Positions 17,849 to 27,392 are shown, numbered from the stretch's first letter. The stretch: 64,000 nucleotides of DNA from Halorhabdus amylolytica (GCF_004944975.1 NZ_SPQG01000004.1:58182-122181), one strand, 5' to 3'. Numbers and translations are program-made. Notes: generated by a model not told the origin, from the letters alone.

Positions 17849-18121
17849 TCAGAGTACGTTGGACTGCTCGTCGGGTTGGTCCGCACCGAGATTCGAGATA
17901 TCGTCGAGGCAGGACTCACAGAGTCGGTAGATCCGAATCCGATCTCCGTCATCCGGATCGATGTGTTTCTCCAACTCATCCTCCAGCTCGACACGTTCGG
18001 TTTTGTTCACCTCCAGTTCGAACACGCTGTACTGCTTCCAGGCTCCGTACTTCTGGAGCGTTCGGTAGACCTGCCGGCGATTGGCGTCCTCGCTCACGTC
18101 GTAGGCGATTGCCAGGCGCAT
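17849..18121 (-). CDS. cas2: Cas2 endonuclease
   Basis: A 90-residue Cas2 with ferredoxin fold. The N-terminal strand MRLAIAYDVSED carries the conserved Asp8, followed by RRQVYRTLQKYGAWKQYSVFE. The Cas1-Cas2 complex captures and integrates new spacers. It is the last gene of the operon, two bases after cas1, and its stop codon touches the array 1 leader. Confidence 0.96.
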   Translation of the reverse strand: MRLAIAYDVSEDANRRQVYRTLQKYGAWKQYSVFELEVNKTERVELEDELEKHIDPDDGDRIRIYRLCESCLDDISNLGADQPDEQSNVL

Positions 18122-18123
18122 GG

Positions 18124-19128
18124 TTAGCGATCGAACGCAAGGGCGTGGTATTCGTCGAGTTCGTTCGTGATCGCCTTTCGCAATAGTATCGCCTGCTGGC
18201 GGACGGCTTTCCGACGCGTCACTTTGTACTCGAAGTACGGATGGGTCAACTCTTCCTGCATGAAGTCGTCGAACTTCGAAAGGTACGTCTTGAAGGCGTC
18301 GTCGCTCAGATGGTTGTCCTTCGTGAAGTCGTCGTGGGTGAACACGCCACGGTTGATCAACCGCGTCACGAACGCGTCACAGAAGATCGGCCGGAACTCC
18401 TCTTCGAGGTCGAGCGCCAGCGACGGACGACCGTGCCGATCAGCGTGGAGGATGCCGAGGAACGGATCAAGGTTGTACTGGCGCAGAGCGCTCATCGCCT
18501 CGTTCTTCATGAACGTGTAGGTCAGCGACAGCAGCGAGTTGACGTGGTCTTCAGGTGGACGTTTGGTCCGCTTTTCGAAGGTCCAGCCCGAGACCAAAGT
18601 CTCGTCGAGGCGATCGAAGTACCGCTCGGCAGCTTCGCCTTCCGTCCCGCGGAGGTCGTCCTTGTTCGAAGCGTTTCGAACCCGCTCGCCGAGGTCCTTC
18701 AGTACGTCCGTGCCGTGGACGCCCTTCCGGGAGAGGAGCGTCCGCTGGTTACGGATCTTCGCCGCGATCATCGCCTTCGCGATGGCGAGTTCCTCGGTGT
18801 ATCCTAGCGAATACTGAGCACGGCGGATCTCGGCGATGGTGTTCTTCTCGGGGACGAAACTCCCGCGGTACTTGCCGTTCTGGGTGAAGTAGTTGAGGAC
18901 GATCCCGTGTTCGTTGGCCTCGGCGACGAACGGCGTCGTGAAGTTCACGCCCCCGAAGACGTTGATCGTGTCCAGTTTCTCCTTGGGGTAGGTTGCGAGT
19001 TCCGGATCTTCATCTTCCTCGGCGTCGACGTCCCAGACGACGATCCGTCCCTCGTCGGTCCGGACTTGGGTTCCCTGCTTGGTGACGTAGACGACCGACT
19101 CGTCGAACATCCCCTCTGTGGCCTTCAT
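18124..19128 (-). CDS. cas1: Cas1 integrase
   Basis: A 334-residue Cas1 that inserts prespacers into the arrays. The N-terminal beta domain (YVTKQGTQVRTDEGRIVVWD) precedes the helical catalytic domain. The metal-binding Glu is in YTFMKNEAMSALRQ, the His in GILHADRHGRPSLALDLEEEF, and the Asp in the same segment. ATG 19128 overlaps the cas4 stop by four bases and gives the usual Cas1 length; longer upstream frames read through cas4. Confidence 0.96.
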   Translation of the reverse strand: MKATEGMFDESVVYVTKQGTQVRTDEGRIVVWDVDAEEDEDPELATYPKEKLDTINVFGGVNFTTPFVAEANEHGIVLNYFTQNGKYRGSFVPEKNTIAEIRRAQYSLGYTEELAIAKAMIAAKIRNQRTLLSRKGVHGTDVLKDLGERVRNASNKDDLRGTEGEAAERYFDRLDETLVSGWTFEKRTKRPPEDHVNSLLSLTYTFMKNEAMSALRQYNLDPFLGILHADRHGRPSLALDLEEEFRPIFCDAFVTRLINRGVFTHDDFTKDNHLSDDAFKTYLSKFDDFMQEELTHPYFEYKVTRRKAVRQQAILLRKAITNELDEYHALAFDR

Positions 19129-19733
19129 GCGTGATCCTCCCAGCCCGTGCCTTGGGCGCGTTCGGGCTCGAGTTGGGCTGTTTCGGCAGGCATGCAGTAT
19201 TCGCGGGCTGAACAGCCGTTGCACTTGTTCGGGTTGTCGGTGAACGGTGGAATCGAATCGACTGACATCGATTGAATCCGGGAAACGATTTTTGAAACCG
19301 CATCGCGATGCTCCTCGGTGATGTGAATCGCGTGACGTTCGTCGGTCGAATAGAGATAGATGTAGCCGACGTTCACCGGCTCACCGATGGCTTCTTCGAG
19401 CAATAGACAGTACGCCGCGATCTGTACCTCGTCGCTTGGGTAGTAATCCCCACTCTCGGCGCGTTTTCGCTCGATCGGAGTAAGAGACCCACGATCACTC
19501 TCGACGAGGTCGATCTTTCCGTGCAACCCAAGAGTGTCCGACCGGAAGTACCGTTCCCTGGTCCACCCGCCACGTCGAGACTGTGCGGCGTGTTTCGACC
19601 GGCCATCGACGAGTTCGTACGGCGTAGCGATCTGATCGTGATACCGCTGGTAATAGTATCTCCGTGGGCAGTAGACGTACTCCTGTAACGCACTCACGTG
19701 AACCAGTTCGTCGCGAAAGTTCGTCCTCGTCAT
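19125..19733 (-). CDS. cas4: Cas4 nuclease
   Basis: A 202-residue RecB-type nuclease with an iron-sulfur cluster that trims prespacers and selects PAM-containing ends. Cys22 (EYVYCPRRYYY) and Cys171, Cys174, Cys180 (CNGCSAREYC) would hold the cluster. Catalytic residues are Asp75 in HGKIDLVE and Glu88/Lys90 in IERKR, with Gln104 in the QxxxY motif. It overlaps both cas3' upstream and cas1 downstream by four bases. Confidence 0.95.
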   Translation of the reverse strand: MTRTNFRDELVHVSALQEYVYCPRRYYYQRYHDQIATPYELVDGRSKHAAQSRRGGWTRERYFRSDTLGLHGKIDLVESDRGSLTPIERKRAESGDYYPSDEVQIAAYCLLLEEAIGEPVNVGYIYLYSTDERHAIHITEEHRDAVSKIVSRIQSMSVDSIPPFTDNPNKCNGCSAREYCMPAETAQLEPERAQGTGWEDHA

Positions 19734-21835
19734 AAGCCATCGAGGAACGACCCGTCGTCACTGCCTGTAAGCCGTTGCTCTTGTTCGAGTAAGTGACAAT
19801 TGAGGTATAGAGCGTCCGTGCCGATTGCCAGACTGTGTAGCTCTTTGTTCTGGACGCGGATCGGATACAGGAAGAAAAAGTCATCGAGATTGTACTGCCG
19901 TTTCACTCGACTCGGTGCCCCGCTGACAGCGTAACAGAGAAGCCCTGACTCATCGCCATCAGAACGCTCGCCACGTTCGCGAAGTCGTTCGTTCACCTTC
20001 GTCACCGATGGGACGCGGGAACCAGTCCCGTTCGGATCGACACCGATCTGCAATCCCGACTGTAGCTGCGGTTTCCGACCCGTGTTCGACGTGTCGTCAA
20101 TCCACGCGTTCAGGGCTGGCCCAGTGAAATACACGCTCCGACCGAACCCGTCGTCGTTCGTGTCGATCGTTCCGTCGTAGACGCAGAACCCATCCACGTA
20201 GCGCTCCTTGCGCTCTATTTCAGGGTGCTGTTCCGACGGCACGTGTCTTTGGAAGGTGGTTCTGTCGACAAACTCGACATCGCCATACCGAAGCAAATAG
20301 AACAGGTCGTAGGTCGTGACGCGATCAGTCGTCCGATCGTAGACGAGCGCCTGAACGTTGTCGCCTCGGTACCATTGCAGGGCCGTCAGGACGCGCCAGT
20401 CGAGTGCGTCAGTGAACGCCTCCATGTCACGGAGCGAAAAATCTGTTCCAGAGCCGACGCCGAAGTGTCGTCTAATCCGATCCAGCGTGGCTTGTTTGAT
20501 CGCCTGCTGGTCGTCGGGCGGCGCGTTCCGGAGTCGATAATCGAGGTGCTCGAAGGCTTCGGCGGCGGAATACCGTGCATCGAACGTCTCAGGTTGTCGT
20601 GGGTCCGGATAGACTTCGTCGAGGATCTCGTCGAGTTCGTACCGCGTGATCTTTCGTTTTCCCTGGTCTGACAGGGCATCCGCCACTGTCGAAGGGACAT
20701 AACAGCGCGCTTCTTTCGGGTCGCTTGCCGAACGCAACCGCCCGAGGCGCTGCAGGAAGCTCGCACGATTGTGTCCGGCGAATAGGATTCGATTCACGTC
20801 GAAGTCGATCCCGACCTCGACGGCCGAATTGCTGACCAAGACGTCGAATCGGTCGAGCTTTTCGGCTTTGTTTTCCCCGTAGAAACCGTCGATCCGTTCT
20901 ACGTTCCCGTCCAGTTCATCATCGAGCCACGAGTACACCTCTCCGACTTCGTGAATCCCGTCTAGCATCACGACAGTCCGTCCGCCGCGACAGAACTCGA
21001 GCGTCTCGTCGCTGTCTTCGAACAGCTGATCGGCCGTGCTGAACGTCTGAGCGGAACGAACGTCGAGTTCGACCGGTGGCATCACGCCGAACCAGTCGTC
21101 GCCGGGCGAATCCGTGTAGGCTTTCCGTTCCTCACTCTCGTGTTCTGTCACCCGGTAATACGGGGCCTCCATCGCGTCCTCGAACAGTCGTCGTTGGCGC
21201 TGGTCCGGCGTGGCGCTGAGAAACGCCACCTTCCGGAGTGCGACGATCGCCTCGTCCTCGGATTGCATTTCGTCGAGGAGAAACCTGAGCGTGTTCTGTT
21301 CTTTCCGACCGGCGCGGTGGAACTCGTCGACGACCGCGACGTCGAAGTCCTTGTACTCGCGAGAGCCCTTTCGGTAGAGCCCACGTCGCATCATCACGAA
21401 GATGTCCGGGTTCGTGAGGAGAATGCGCTGGTCGTTGTACCGCCCTTCTTGTCGCAGCCAGTCGTCGAGGACCGCTCCGTGAGACGTCGAGCCGAAATCG
21501 TCGCTGCGTTCTGCGAGCGTCGACGCCGTCGCTTTCAACACCGCGACGTCGTGGTCGATGTACTCATCGACTCGGCGCTGAATTGCCTCCTGCTGGTCGG
21601 CGACGAGAGCATTAGTGGGATAGACTGCGATCGCGTCCATCCGATTGTCGAGTACAGGGGCGAGCCACGCCGACGTCTTTCCACCCCCTGTGGGACTGTC
21701 GTTGACGGCGACGAACCGATCCTCGTTTTCGAACAGTCGCTGCATCTCTCCCTGGTGAGCGAACGGGGATACATCGAACGGGTACGGTTCGTCGCGTGTC
21801 CGCAAGGCGACCCCAGCGAGATCGAGTGCCGTCAT
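19730..21835 (-). CDS. cas3': Type I-D Cas3' helicase
   Basis: A 701-residue superfamily 2 helicase that unwinds target DNA after Cascade binding. Walker A is SPTGGGKTS (Lys53), the DExH box is VVDEFHRAG (Asp170-His173), motif III is FLSATP (207-209) and motif VI is LQRLGRLRS. There is no HD nuclease domain: in type I-D the HD domain is carried by Cas10d, as found here at 23976-26477. It overlaps csc1 and cas4 by four bases each. Confidence 0.93.
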   Translation of the reverse strand: MTALDLAGVALRTRDEPYPFDVSPFAHQGEMQRLFENEDRFVAVNDSPTGGGKTSAWLAPVLDNRMDAIAVYPTNALVADQQEAIQRRVDEYIDHDVAVLKATASTLAERSDDFGSTSHGAVLDDWLRQEGRYNDQRILLTNPDIFVMMRRGLYRKGSREYKDFDVAVVDEFHRAGRKEQNTLRFLLDEMQSEDEAIVALRKVAFLSATPDQRQRRLFEDAMEAPYYRVTEHESEERKAYTDSPGDDWFGVMPPVELDVRSAQTFSTADQLFEDSDETLEFCRGGRTVVMLDGIHEVGEVYSWLDDELDGNVERIDGFYGENKAEKLDRFDVLVSNSAVEVGIDFDVNRILFAGHNRASFLQRLGRLRSASDPKEARCYVPSTVADALSDQGKRKITRYELDEILDEVYPDPRQPETFDARYSAAEAFEHLDYRLRNAPPDDQQAIKQATLDRIRRHFGVGSGTDFSLRDMEAFTDALDWRVLTALQWYRGDNVQALVYDRTTDRVTTYDLFYLLRYGDVEFVDRTTFQRHVPSEQHPEIERKERYVDGFCVYDGTIDTNDDGFGRSVYFTGPALNAWIDDTSNTGRKPQLQSGLQIGVDPNGTGSRVPSVTKVNERLRERGERSDGDESGLLCYAVSGAPSRVKRQYNLDDFFFLYPIRVQNKELHSLAIGTDALYLNCHLLEQEQRLTGSDDGSFLDGL

Positions 21836-22539
21836 CGTTTCGTCGCGAGGAAGGTGAGTTCAGTAGGGAACCGAACCCGGTCGTCGGCCCCTCGGTCGAT
21901 AGTGAGGTACTCTCCGGTGTAGTCGCCTTGCATGACGATGGGGGTCGGTTTCATCGATTTCGTGATGACGTTCCCCTCCGGTGGTTCCGGATGGTCGTAT
22001 GCACCGATCGGGTGATTCAACCTGAACTCTCCGGACTGTCTGGTCGCGGACCGATGCTGAATATCGAGTCGCGCCTTCCCCCGTTTCTTCCCAAGGCGAA
22101 CGTATTGGGGTAATCTTTCGTCGACTTCCATCGCGGACGGACCGCGGGGAATGACGAAAAACCTGAGCGGAGTGCCATGTGCGAGCGAGCGCCGCCGCCC
22201 GTAGGACGGCAGATTTTGCTTGGCGTTCGGATCGTCCTGGGCCGAATAGTTCACTTCGGCGTACTCGTCACGCGTCGCGTTGTAGGTCGTCGTCACGTAG
22301 TTCGGAGACGTTTCTGGCACGGGGGCCGCGGGCGAGACGTACACGTCGGTAATGTCCGCGGTATCCTCGACGTAGGTGGGTTCGTACGACGTGTCCACGT
22401 AGCGACCGCTCGCCAGGCCCAGCGCGTAGTAGAGGGCCGTATTGAGGATGTAGGGCTCGGTGTCCGCCAGGCGTCCGACCTCTCGGGACGTGAAGGTGAC
22501 TTCGCCCCGCGTTCTGAGGGTCGCTTCGAGAACCTCCAT
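21832..22539 (-). CDS. csc1: Csc1 (Cas5d) of type I-D Cascade
   Basis: A 235-residue Cas5-type RAMP subunit that would cap the crRNA 5' handle in the type I-D complex. Identification rests on its place between csc2 and cas3', its length, and the Csc1-like N-terminus MEVLEATLRTRGEVTFTSRE followed by YILNTALYYALGLASGRY. The C-terminal part PTPIVMQGDYTGEYLTIDRG is typical of the family. ATG 22539 lies four bases after the csc2 stop. Longer frames would overlap csc2 and look spurious. Confidence 0.88.
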   Translation of the reverse strand: MEVLEATLRTRGEVTFTSREVGRLADTEPYILNTALYYALGLASGRYVDTSYEPTYVEDTADITDVYVSPAAPVPETSPNYVTTTYNATRDEYAEVNYSAQDDPNAKQNLPSYGRRRSLAHGTPLRFFVIPRGPSAMEVDERLPQYVRLGKKRGKARLDIQHRSATRQSGEFRLNHPIGAYDHPEPPEGNVITKSMKPTPIVMQGDYTGEYLTIDRGADDRVRFPTELTFLATKR

Positions 22540-22543
22540 CGCT

Positions 22544-23539
22544 CTATTCAGCCTGACCCAAGAACGCGGTCGAGTGGTCGCGTTGTTCGGCGAGCACCTC
22601 GGCGAAGTCGTCACCAGTTGCCACGTCAACGATACTGTCGACGGTTTCCTGGGGAACCCGCTGTAAGTCGAGGCGGTCCGCGTCGATCGAATCTTCGAAT
22701 GCACTACTGACGTGTTCGGCCGTGCGACCGGGATCGAGGGCCTCAGCCATCACGACATCCGTCGCTGACTCGTAGTCCGTCGCGTCGTCAGCCTGGAGTC
22801 GGGCGATCGTCTCGCGAGTGAGCTCGAGGTTTGCCGGCCCTTCCTCGCCGCCGACGTAGACGCCGAGGATCCGATTGTTGACCCGGCCAAGGCGTGACGT
22901 CGTGGCACCGTACCGCTTGTTTTTCGCCGTAATTCCGAGCACGAATGCGAGTTCCGCAGGCGTCGCATCCCGAAGCGTGACGACGCTGGGGAACATCGTC
23001 CCCGGCTCGAAGAAGTCGGGTTCACGGATGGTCGCCTCGGCCGACTTGGCGTAATCGTCGCCAGGGGCGTTCTGGAACTTCTCGTCGATCACGACACTCG
23101 CGTCCCGGAGGGAGTAAGCCGTATCGTACATCACCCGAGACGTGATCGAGACGTCACTGCCTTCGTCACTGCTCGCGGCACTCCCGTAGAGGATGCACTC
23201 GACGCAGTCCTGGCACATCTCGTTGACCTGCATCGTGCATTCGTCTTCGTCGTCCTCGAAGAGTCCCAGGTCACGCTGGAGGGCCTTGCCGAAGCGCCGA
23301 TCGCTGCCGGTCTGCTTTCGCATGAACATCAGCCCGGGAGCGTAATCCATCTGTCCGTCTTCGGCGTCGAGTGCGACTGTCGCGATGTCGGCGTCTTCAC
23401 CGTTCGTCGTGAAGACGGCGTGGCTCTCGAGTTCACGCAGGACGAGGATGTTCACGAAGTTGCTCCGCGGGCGGAGCGTCATTTCGTCTGCGGGGACGGT
23501 ACCGGGTTCGAGTTCGGGATAGGTGCTCTGGTCGATCAT
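22544..23539 (-). CDS. csc2: Csc2 (Cas7d) backbone subunit
   Basis: A 331-residue Cas7-type RAMP that polymerises along the crRNA spacer in type I-D Cascade. Features are RSNFVNILVLRELESHAVFTTNG near the N-terminus, a cysteine pattern CTMQVNEMCQDCVECILYGSA that may bind zinc, SRVMYDTAYSLRDASVVIDEKFQNAP, and the C-terminal KNKRYGATTSRLGRVNNRILG. The start overlaps the stop of the small upstream gene by four bases. Confidence 0.92.
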   Translation of the reverse strand: MIDQSTYPELEPGTVPADEMTLRPRSNFVNILVLRELESHAVFTTNGEDADIATVALDAEDGQMDYAPGLMFMRKQTGSDRRFGKALQRDLGLFEDDEDECTMQVNEMCQDCVECILYGSAASSDEGSDVSITSRVMYDTAYSLRDASVVIDEKFQNAPGDDYAKSAEATIREPDFFEPGTMFPSVVTLRDATPAELAFVLGITAKNKRYGATTSRLGRVNNRILGVYVGGEEGPANLELTRETIARLQADDATDYESATDVVMAEALDPGRTAEHVSSAFEDSIDADRLDLQRVPQETVDSIVDVATGDDFAEVLAEQRDHSTAFLGQAE

Positions 23540-23979
23540 TGATCGTCAGTATCGTCGGATTCGTTGTCGAACTGTTCTCGCTGCAGGCGGAGCGTCGCGG
23601 CGTAGAACCCGTCGGCGAGGTTGTTGGCCCGCCGTTTCAATCGAGAAGGTTTGCCGTCGAACATGTCGATCAGTACCTTATCGACGAAAAACTCGGCGTA
23701 CCGCTCGACGCGCTCGTCGTAGGTTCCATCCACGGTACTGTCTTCATGCGGGACACGGTACACCTGTTCGCTCCGCTCGGGGACCTTCCCGACGCGGCCG
23801 GCGACGGCGTCGATGGCGTCCTGCCGGGAAATGTCGAGCGGACCGAACTCCTTGACTGCCTTGACGCTCTCGCGGAACACGCGCTCGATTGCGTACGCCT
23901 TGTCGTTCCCTGGCGCGGGCCGGATCACGTCGAACGCTCGAGCTGCGAGTTCCGATATCGTATCGCTCGTTTCTTTCAT
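23536..23979 (-). CDS. Cas11-like small subunit (split-off Cas10d C-terminus)
   Basis: A 147-residue, mostly helical protein with no catalytic motif, between cas10d and csc2. It overlaps both neighbours by four bases (ATGA) and starts MKETSDTISELAARAFDVIR. The adjacent cas10d is only 833 residues; from memory, type I-D Cas10d proteins usually approach 950-1000. The C-terminal helical segment is expressed separately as the small subunit Cas11d in other I-D systems, there by internal translation initiation. Size, position and helical character fit a dedicated cas11d gene here. The identification is an inference, since no motif proves it. If right, it would line the non-target strand path of Cascade. 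Confidence 0.7.
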   Translation of the reverse strand: MKETSDTISELAARAFDVIRPAPGNDKAYAIERVFRESVKAVKEFGPLDISRQDAIDAVAGRVGKVPERSEQVYRVPHEDSTVDGTYDERVERYAEFFVDKVLIDMFDGKPSRLKRRANNLADGFYAATLRLQREQFDNESDDTDDQ

Positions 23980-26477
23980 TCGTGTGATGATTTCGTTTCA
24001 ATAGTCGTCGAGTCGATGCCGGTTTCCTGATCAAGCACTCGCGCTTCCTCCAGCAGGTAGCGAGCGTTACTGCCATCATCGGCCTGCGCGATGCGCTTGA
24101 GCAGGTGCGATCCAGGGAGTAGCTTGTTTCTGGTCACTCGGAGGAATTTCGCGAACAGCGCGTCGTTCCGGTCCGTACCGTACCCGAGTTTGATCAGGGC
24201 CGAGGCGGCGCGTAAACGGGACTTCAGCTCGGATAGCCGGATCTCGGTCCCGTAGAAGTCGTGGACTTGCGTGAATCCGGCCCCGATCCTGGCGTACGTC
24301 TGGAAGTCTCTCCCTCTAACGTCCGGGATCGGCGACTCCGAGACGTACACGCGCAGCCCGGCGTAAGCCGCGACGGCGAGTGCGACGTACACGCCGAAAA
24401 ACTGGAACTCCGTTTCGTTGTCCTCCGGTTTGTAGTATCCGAGCGTGCGCGCCCCGAACTGCGAGCCAGGATCGAAGCCCTGGTCGAGCGTCTCGGCCAT
24501 CTGTCGGCCCGACTCCTCGTCGAACAGTGCGCTCTCGAATCCATCCACCTCGGTCGAGTCGAGATCGCCAGTCAACCAGAGAACTGCCTCGGCAAGTCGA
24601 CCGAGTTCGATCCGGCTCTCGCCGCTGAATTGGCTGAGCACGTTACCGTATGAGCGCCACGAGAGCGGCGTATAGAAGTAATCGGGCACCAGGTGGATGA
24701 ACAGTCGGCCACCCTCGCGACGGGAGGCACCAGTTTCCCGGAGGGACAGTTCGATCTGACAGGGAACGCACGCGAGCAGATCGTCCGGTTTGCCGGCGTC
24801 CACAGGGACGTGATTCGAGTATCCGGCCTGGAGTGTCGTCAGCGACTTCGGTGCTTCGAGGTCGCTCTTGCGCGTGCTCGTGGTCCCTCGGTTGCAGAGG
24901 ACACACGTCTTCCCGCGTCGAGTGGCATGGTACTCCTCGAAGGGATCGCTGAGCGTCGTGTCGCTCGCCGGCATCGGTCGCCCATCGATCGACACTACGT
25001 CGGAAACGTACGCTTCGAGTTCCGATCGGAGATTTCCGGCGTGAGCTTCTTCGACGATGTCGGTCCAGTCATCAGCAAGTCGATCGAGACCCGCCCGGAC
25101 GCGATCTGTAATGTCTCCCACCGAAGTCACGCCGTCCTCGATCAGTACCTGGCCGATGCCGTAGGAGTATTCCCATTTCCCGCCGGCCGTGGGGGACAGA
25201 TCGTCGTCTTCACTTGCGGCGATTAGGCCATCGCGGACGCCGGATGAAACACCAAAAACGTCACAGGTGACTTCGAGGCTCGACCGGTCGTCGTCGATCT
25301 TTTCGAGGATCGGATCGACGAACGCCCGACGGACGGTATACGCCAGTCTTGCGTACCCGACAGGCCTCCGCGTTCGTTCTATCTCTATTGGGAGGTGTTC
25401 CTCTATGCCAGCCATCGAGTCTGCCATGCTGTCGGTGGGTTCGTCGTCCCCGTCAGCATCGCCGACTGACTTCCGGACGACTGCACCGAGAACCTTGTCG
25501 GCACCGGCATAGAAGAACTCCTGATCATTGATTCCGTAGAATCCCATCGAACGCGTGGCGAGGTTATTCGTCAATTCACTCGAATCAGCGTAGGCATCGT
25601 GGGAGCCCCGAATGTTGGTCTGTAACTGATCGATGATCTCGGCCACAAACTCTTGATCGACGGACGGCCGGTCCGCACCCTTTGGAACGACATACACACA
25701 GCCATCCTGATATATAGCAAGAGGTTGATATTCGAACGTACCCAGGCAATCGGAAATCGCACTATTGAGGAGGTTCGTCAAGATGCCTTTCACGTCATCA
25801 AGGACGTGCCGTCGGAGTTCAAACTCCGATTTGAGATACGCGCTATCGATCGCGCTCTGGACTGACCCGTCGGTGGCTGCTTCAGGAGTGTCGCACGAGG
25901 CGAGTCCGTCAGCGACGCGGATGAACGGTCGAAGATCGTCGAATCGCCTGGTCGTCTGGTCGTAGTTAGCCGTCCAGTCGTCGTGGTGATCGATCGCACA
26001 CGAGCGGAAGTCCTTCGGATCGAGACCCGGCGCGAATGTGTCGAGTCCGAATCTCTCGACGTACTGCTGAACTTCATTGGCCGGGATGTCGAATCGACTG
26101 TTCGGCTCTGCGTCGCGCTCTGGATCGAGTTTGTGAACGTCGTGTATCGTGAACAGAGCGATTGCGGCCCGCAAGTCGTCCTCATCGAGAGTATACCCAT
26201 CGAGCGAGCGCACGGCGTCGTTCAACTGTGCGAGGACGAACACGCCGTTTCGTACGTGATTGAGCAGTGACTGATCGGTCTTTCCATATTCTACGCTCTT
26301 CGCCGCCTCGAATCCCCAGCCTTCGTTTACGAGTTGAGGATCGACCTCGGTCCGGAAATGCTCCAGAACCGTTTCTTCGACCGTTTGGTCCTCTTCGCTT
26401 GCTTCGTCTTCTGGTGCCGAATGGAGGTTCCCGAGAACTGAGTCTAGAACCTCCATCTCCGATCGTTCATCAGTCAT
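23976..26477 (-). CDS. cas10d: Cas10d (Csc3), HD-nuclease large subunit of type I-D
   Basis: An 833-residue large subunit. The N-terminal HD nuclease domain has His74 (LLNHVRNGVF), His112-Asp113 (TIHDVHKL), His164/165 (AIDHHDDW) and Asp190 (VADGLAS). A Cys4 zinc finger sits mid-protein (Cys525, Cys528, Cys570, Cys573: CVLCN and CVPC), between degenerate palm-like regions. No GGDD cyclase motif is seen, so it should not make cyclic oligoadenylate. In type I-D it both recognises the PAM and cleaves target DNA. The ATG at 26477 overlaps the cas6 end. The C-terminus is shorter than usual, matching the separate small-subunit gene downstream. Confidence 0.93.
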   Translation of the reverse strand: MTDERSEMEVLDSVLGNLHSAPEDEASEEDQTVEETVLEHFRTEVDPQLVNEGWGFEAAKSVEYGKTDQSLLNHVRNGVFVLAQLNDAVRSLDGYTLDEDDLRAAIALFTIHDVHKLDPERDAEPNSRFDIPANEVQQYVERFGLDTFAPGLDPKDFRSCAIDHHDDWTANYDQTTRRFDDLRPFIRVADGLASCDTPEAATDGSVQSAIDSAYLKSEFELRRHVLDDVKGILTNLLNSAISDCLGTFEYQPLAIYQDGCVYVVPKGADRPSVDQEFVAEIIDQLQTNIRGSHDAYADSSELTNNLATRSMGFYGINDQEFFYAGADKVLGAVVRKSVGDADGDDEPTDSMADSMAGIEEHLPIEIERTRRPVGYARLAYTVRRAFVDPILEKIDDDRSSLEVTCDVFGVSSGVRDGLIAASEDDDLSPTAGGKWEYSYGIGQVLIEDGVTSVGDITDRVRAGLDRLADDWTDIVEEAHAGNLRSELEAYVSDVVSIDGRPMPASDTTLSDPFEEYHATRRGKTCVLCNRGTTSTRKSDLEAPKSLTTLQAGYSNHVPVDAGKPDDLLACVPCQIELSLRETGASRREGGRLFIHLVPDYFYTPLSWRSYGNVLSQFSGESRIELGRLAEAVLWLTGDLDSTEVDGFESALFDEESGRQMAETLDQGFDPGSQFGARTLGYYKPEDNETEFQFFGVYVALAVAAYAGLRVYVSESPIPDVRGRDFQTYARIGAGFTQVHDFYGTEIRLSELKSRLRAASALIKLGYGTDRNDALFAKFLRVTRNKLLPGSHLLKRIAQADDGSNARYLLEEARVLDQETGIDSTTIETKSSHE

Positions 26478-27363
26478 CTGTAACGGTCACCTCCACACTC
26501 CCACATCCCCGAGCCACGGCACTTCCCACACCACTGTATTCCCCGAACAGCGCCAGTGCTGTCACCGCGTTCTCGACGCTCTCGCTCGCGCCCTTGAACT
26601 CGTAGGCGCACGTGCCCGTGAACCCTTGCGAGAAGAGGTTCCGGTTCTCCCCGTCGTCGTTCTCGACGCGATTGACCAGCACGCTGTGGGTATCGAGACA
26701 GTAGCCGTCGCGTCGTCCCGGATCGGGTTTCTCGATCACGCCCGCCTTGATATCCTCCTTAGACAGATCTATTTCCAGATCGTCAGGACACGAATTTTCC
26801 CACTTTCCCAACAGTGAGTTGAACACCGCCCACCGATGCGGAAACATCGTTGTCACTTCCCCACTCTCTTCGATGCACGTCGCCGTCTCGAATTCCATCT
26901 CGATTGTTGGATCGTCGAACTCGCTCGCCCGCTCGAGTAACCCTTCGTAAGTCGCGTTCTCGCTCTCGAAACTCTCCACGCGGAGCGTTCCGTGTGAGAG
27001 CTCGATCGAATCGTTCTCGAGTACCAACCCGGAGACGAGCCCCTGGAAGATCTCCTCGTCGGCGGGATCGACCACCCCGAGTGAGAGATCGTAGGTGTTG
27101 TTCGCCCGAACGGTCTTGTGGTGTGGTCGATCGCTACCGTCGAACCCTCCCAATAGCCCACTCACGTGCAGACTTCCTAACGCGCTGTCGTGGACTCGAG
27201 CACTCACTGACGAGTCTACGTCATCGAGGACGGACAGCAGGGCACTGTACACGGAGTACCCGTCGGAGACGGGAACTGGAAACGACTCCGCCGGACGGAG
27301 CGTGAGATCGATCCGACGGAGTCGACCCGCTCCGTCGGTCTCGTTTTCTAACTGACGTGCCAT
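26470..27363 (-). CDS. cas6: Cas6 crRNA-processing endoribonuclease
   Basis: A 297-residue Cas6 that cuts the repeat RNA to leave the eight-base 5' handle. The C-terminal glycine-rich loop GVGSAVARGCGSVEV is the family signature, and FTGTCAYEFKG precedes it. ATG 27363 begins MARQLENETDG; an open frame continues further upstream but crosses the promoter and csa3. It is the first gene of the cas operon and probably processes transcripts of both arrays even though their repeats differ at 8 of 37 positions. Confidence 0.9.
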   Translation of the reverse strand: MARQLENETDGAGRLRRIDLTLRPAESFPVPVSDGYSVYSALLSVLDDVDSSVSARVHDSALGSLHVSGLLGGFDGSDRPHHKTVRANNTYDLSLGVVDPADEEIFQGLVSGLVLENDSIELSHGTLRVESFESENATYEGLLERASEFDDPTIEMEFETATCIEESGEVTTMFPHRWAVFNSLLGKWENSCPDDLEIDLSKEDIKAGVIEKPDPGRRDGYCLDTHSVLVNRVENDDGENRNLFSQGFTGTCAYEFKGASESVENAVTALALFGEYSGVGSAVARGCGSVEVTVTDD

Positions 27364-27392
27364 CGAATACCGCCACACTCGACCGGGAGAGT

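Noticed and set aside
23976-26477. Type III effector with cyclic oligoadenylate signalling
   Set aside because: The large subunit has no GGDD motif and no Csm/Cmr genes are nearby. The CARF protein Csa3 is a usual partner of type I systems.
17849-27363. Type I-B assignment, the commonest type in haloarchaea
   Set aside because: No Cas8b and no HD-Cas3 are present. HD-bearing Cas10d, Csc1, Csc2 and an HD-less Cas3' define type I-D.
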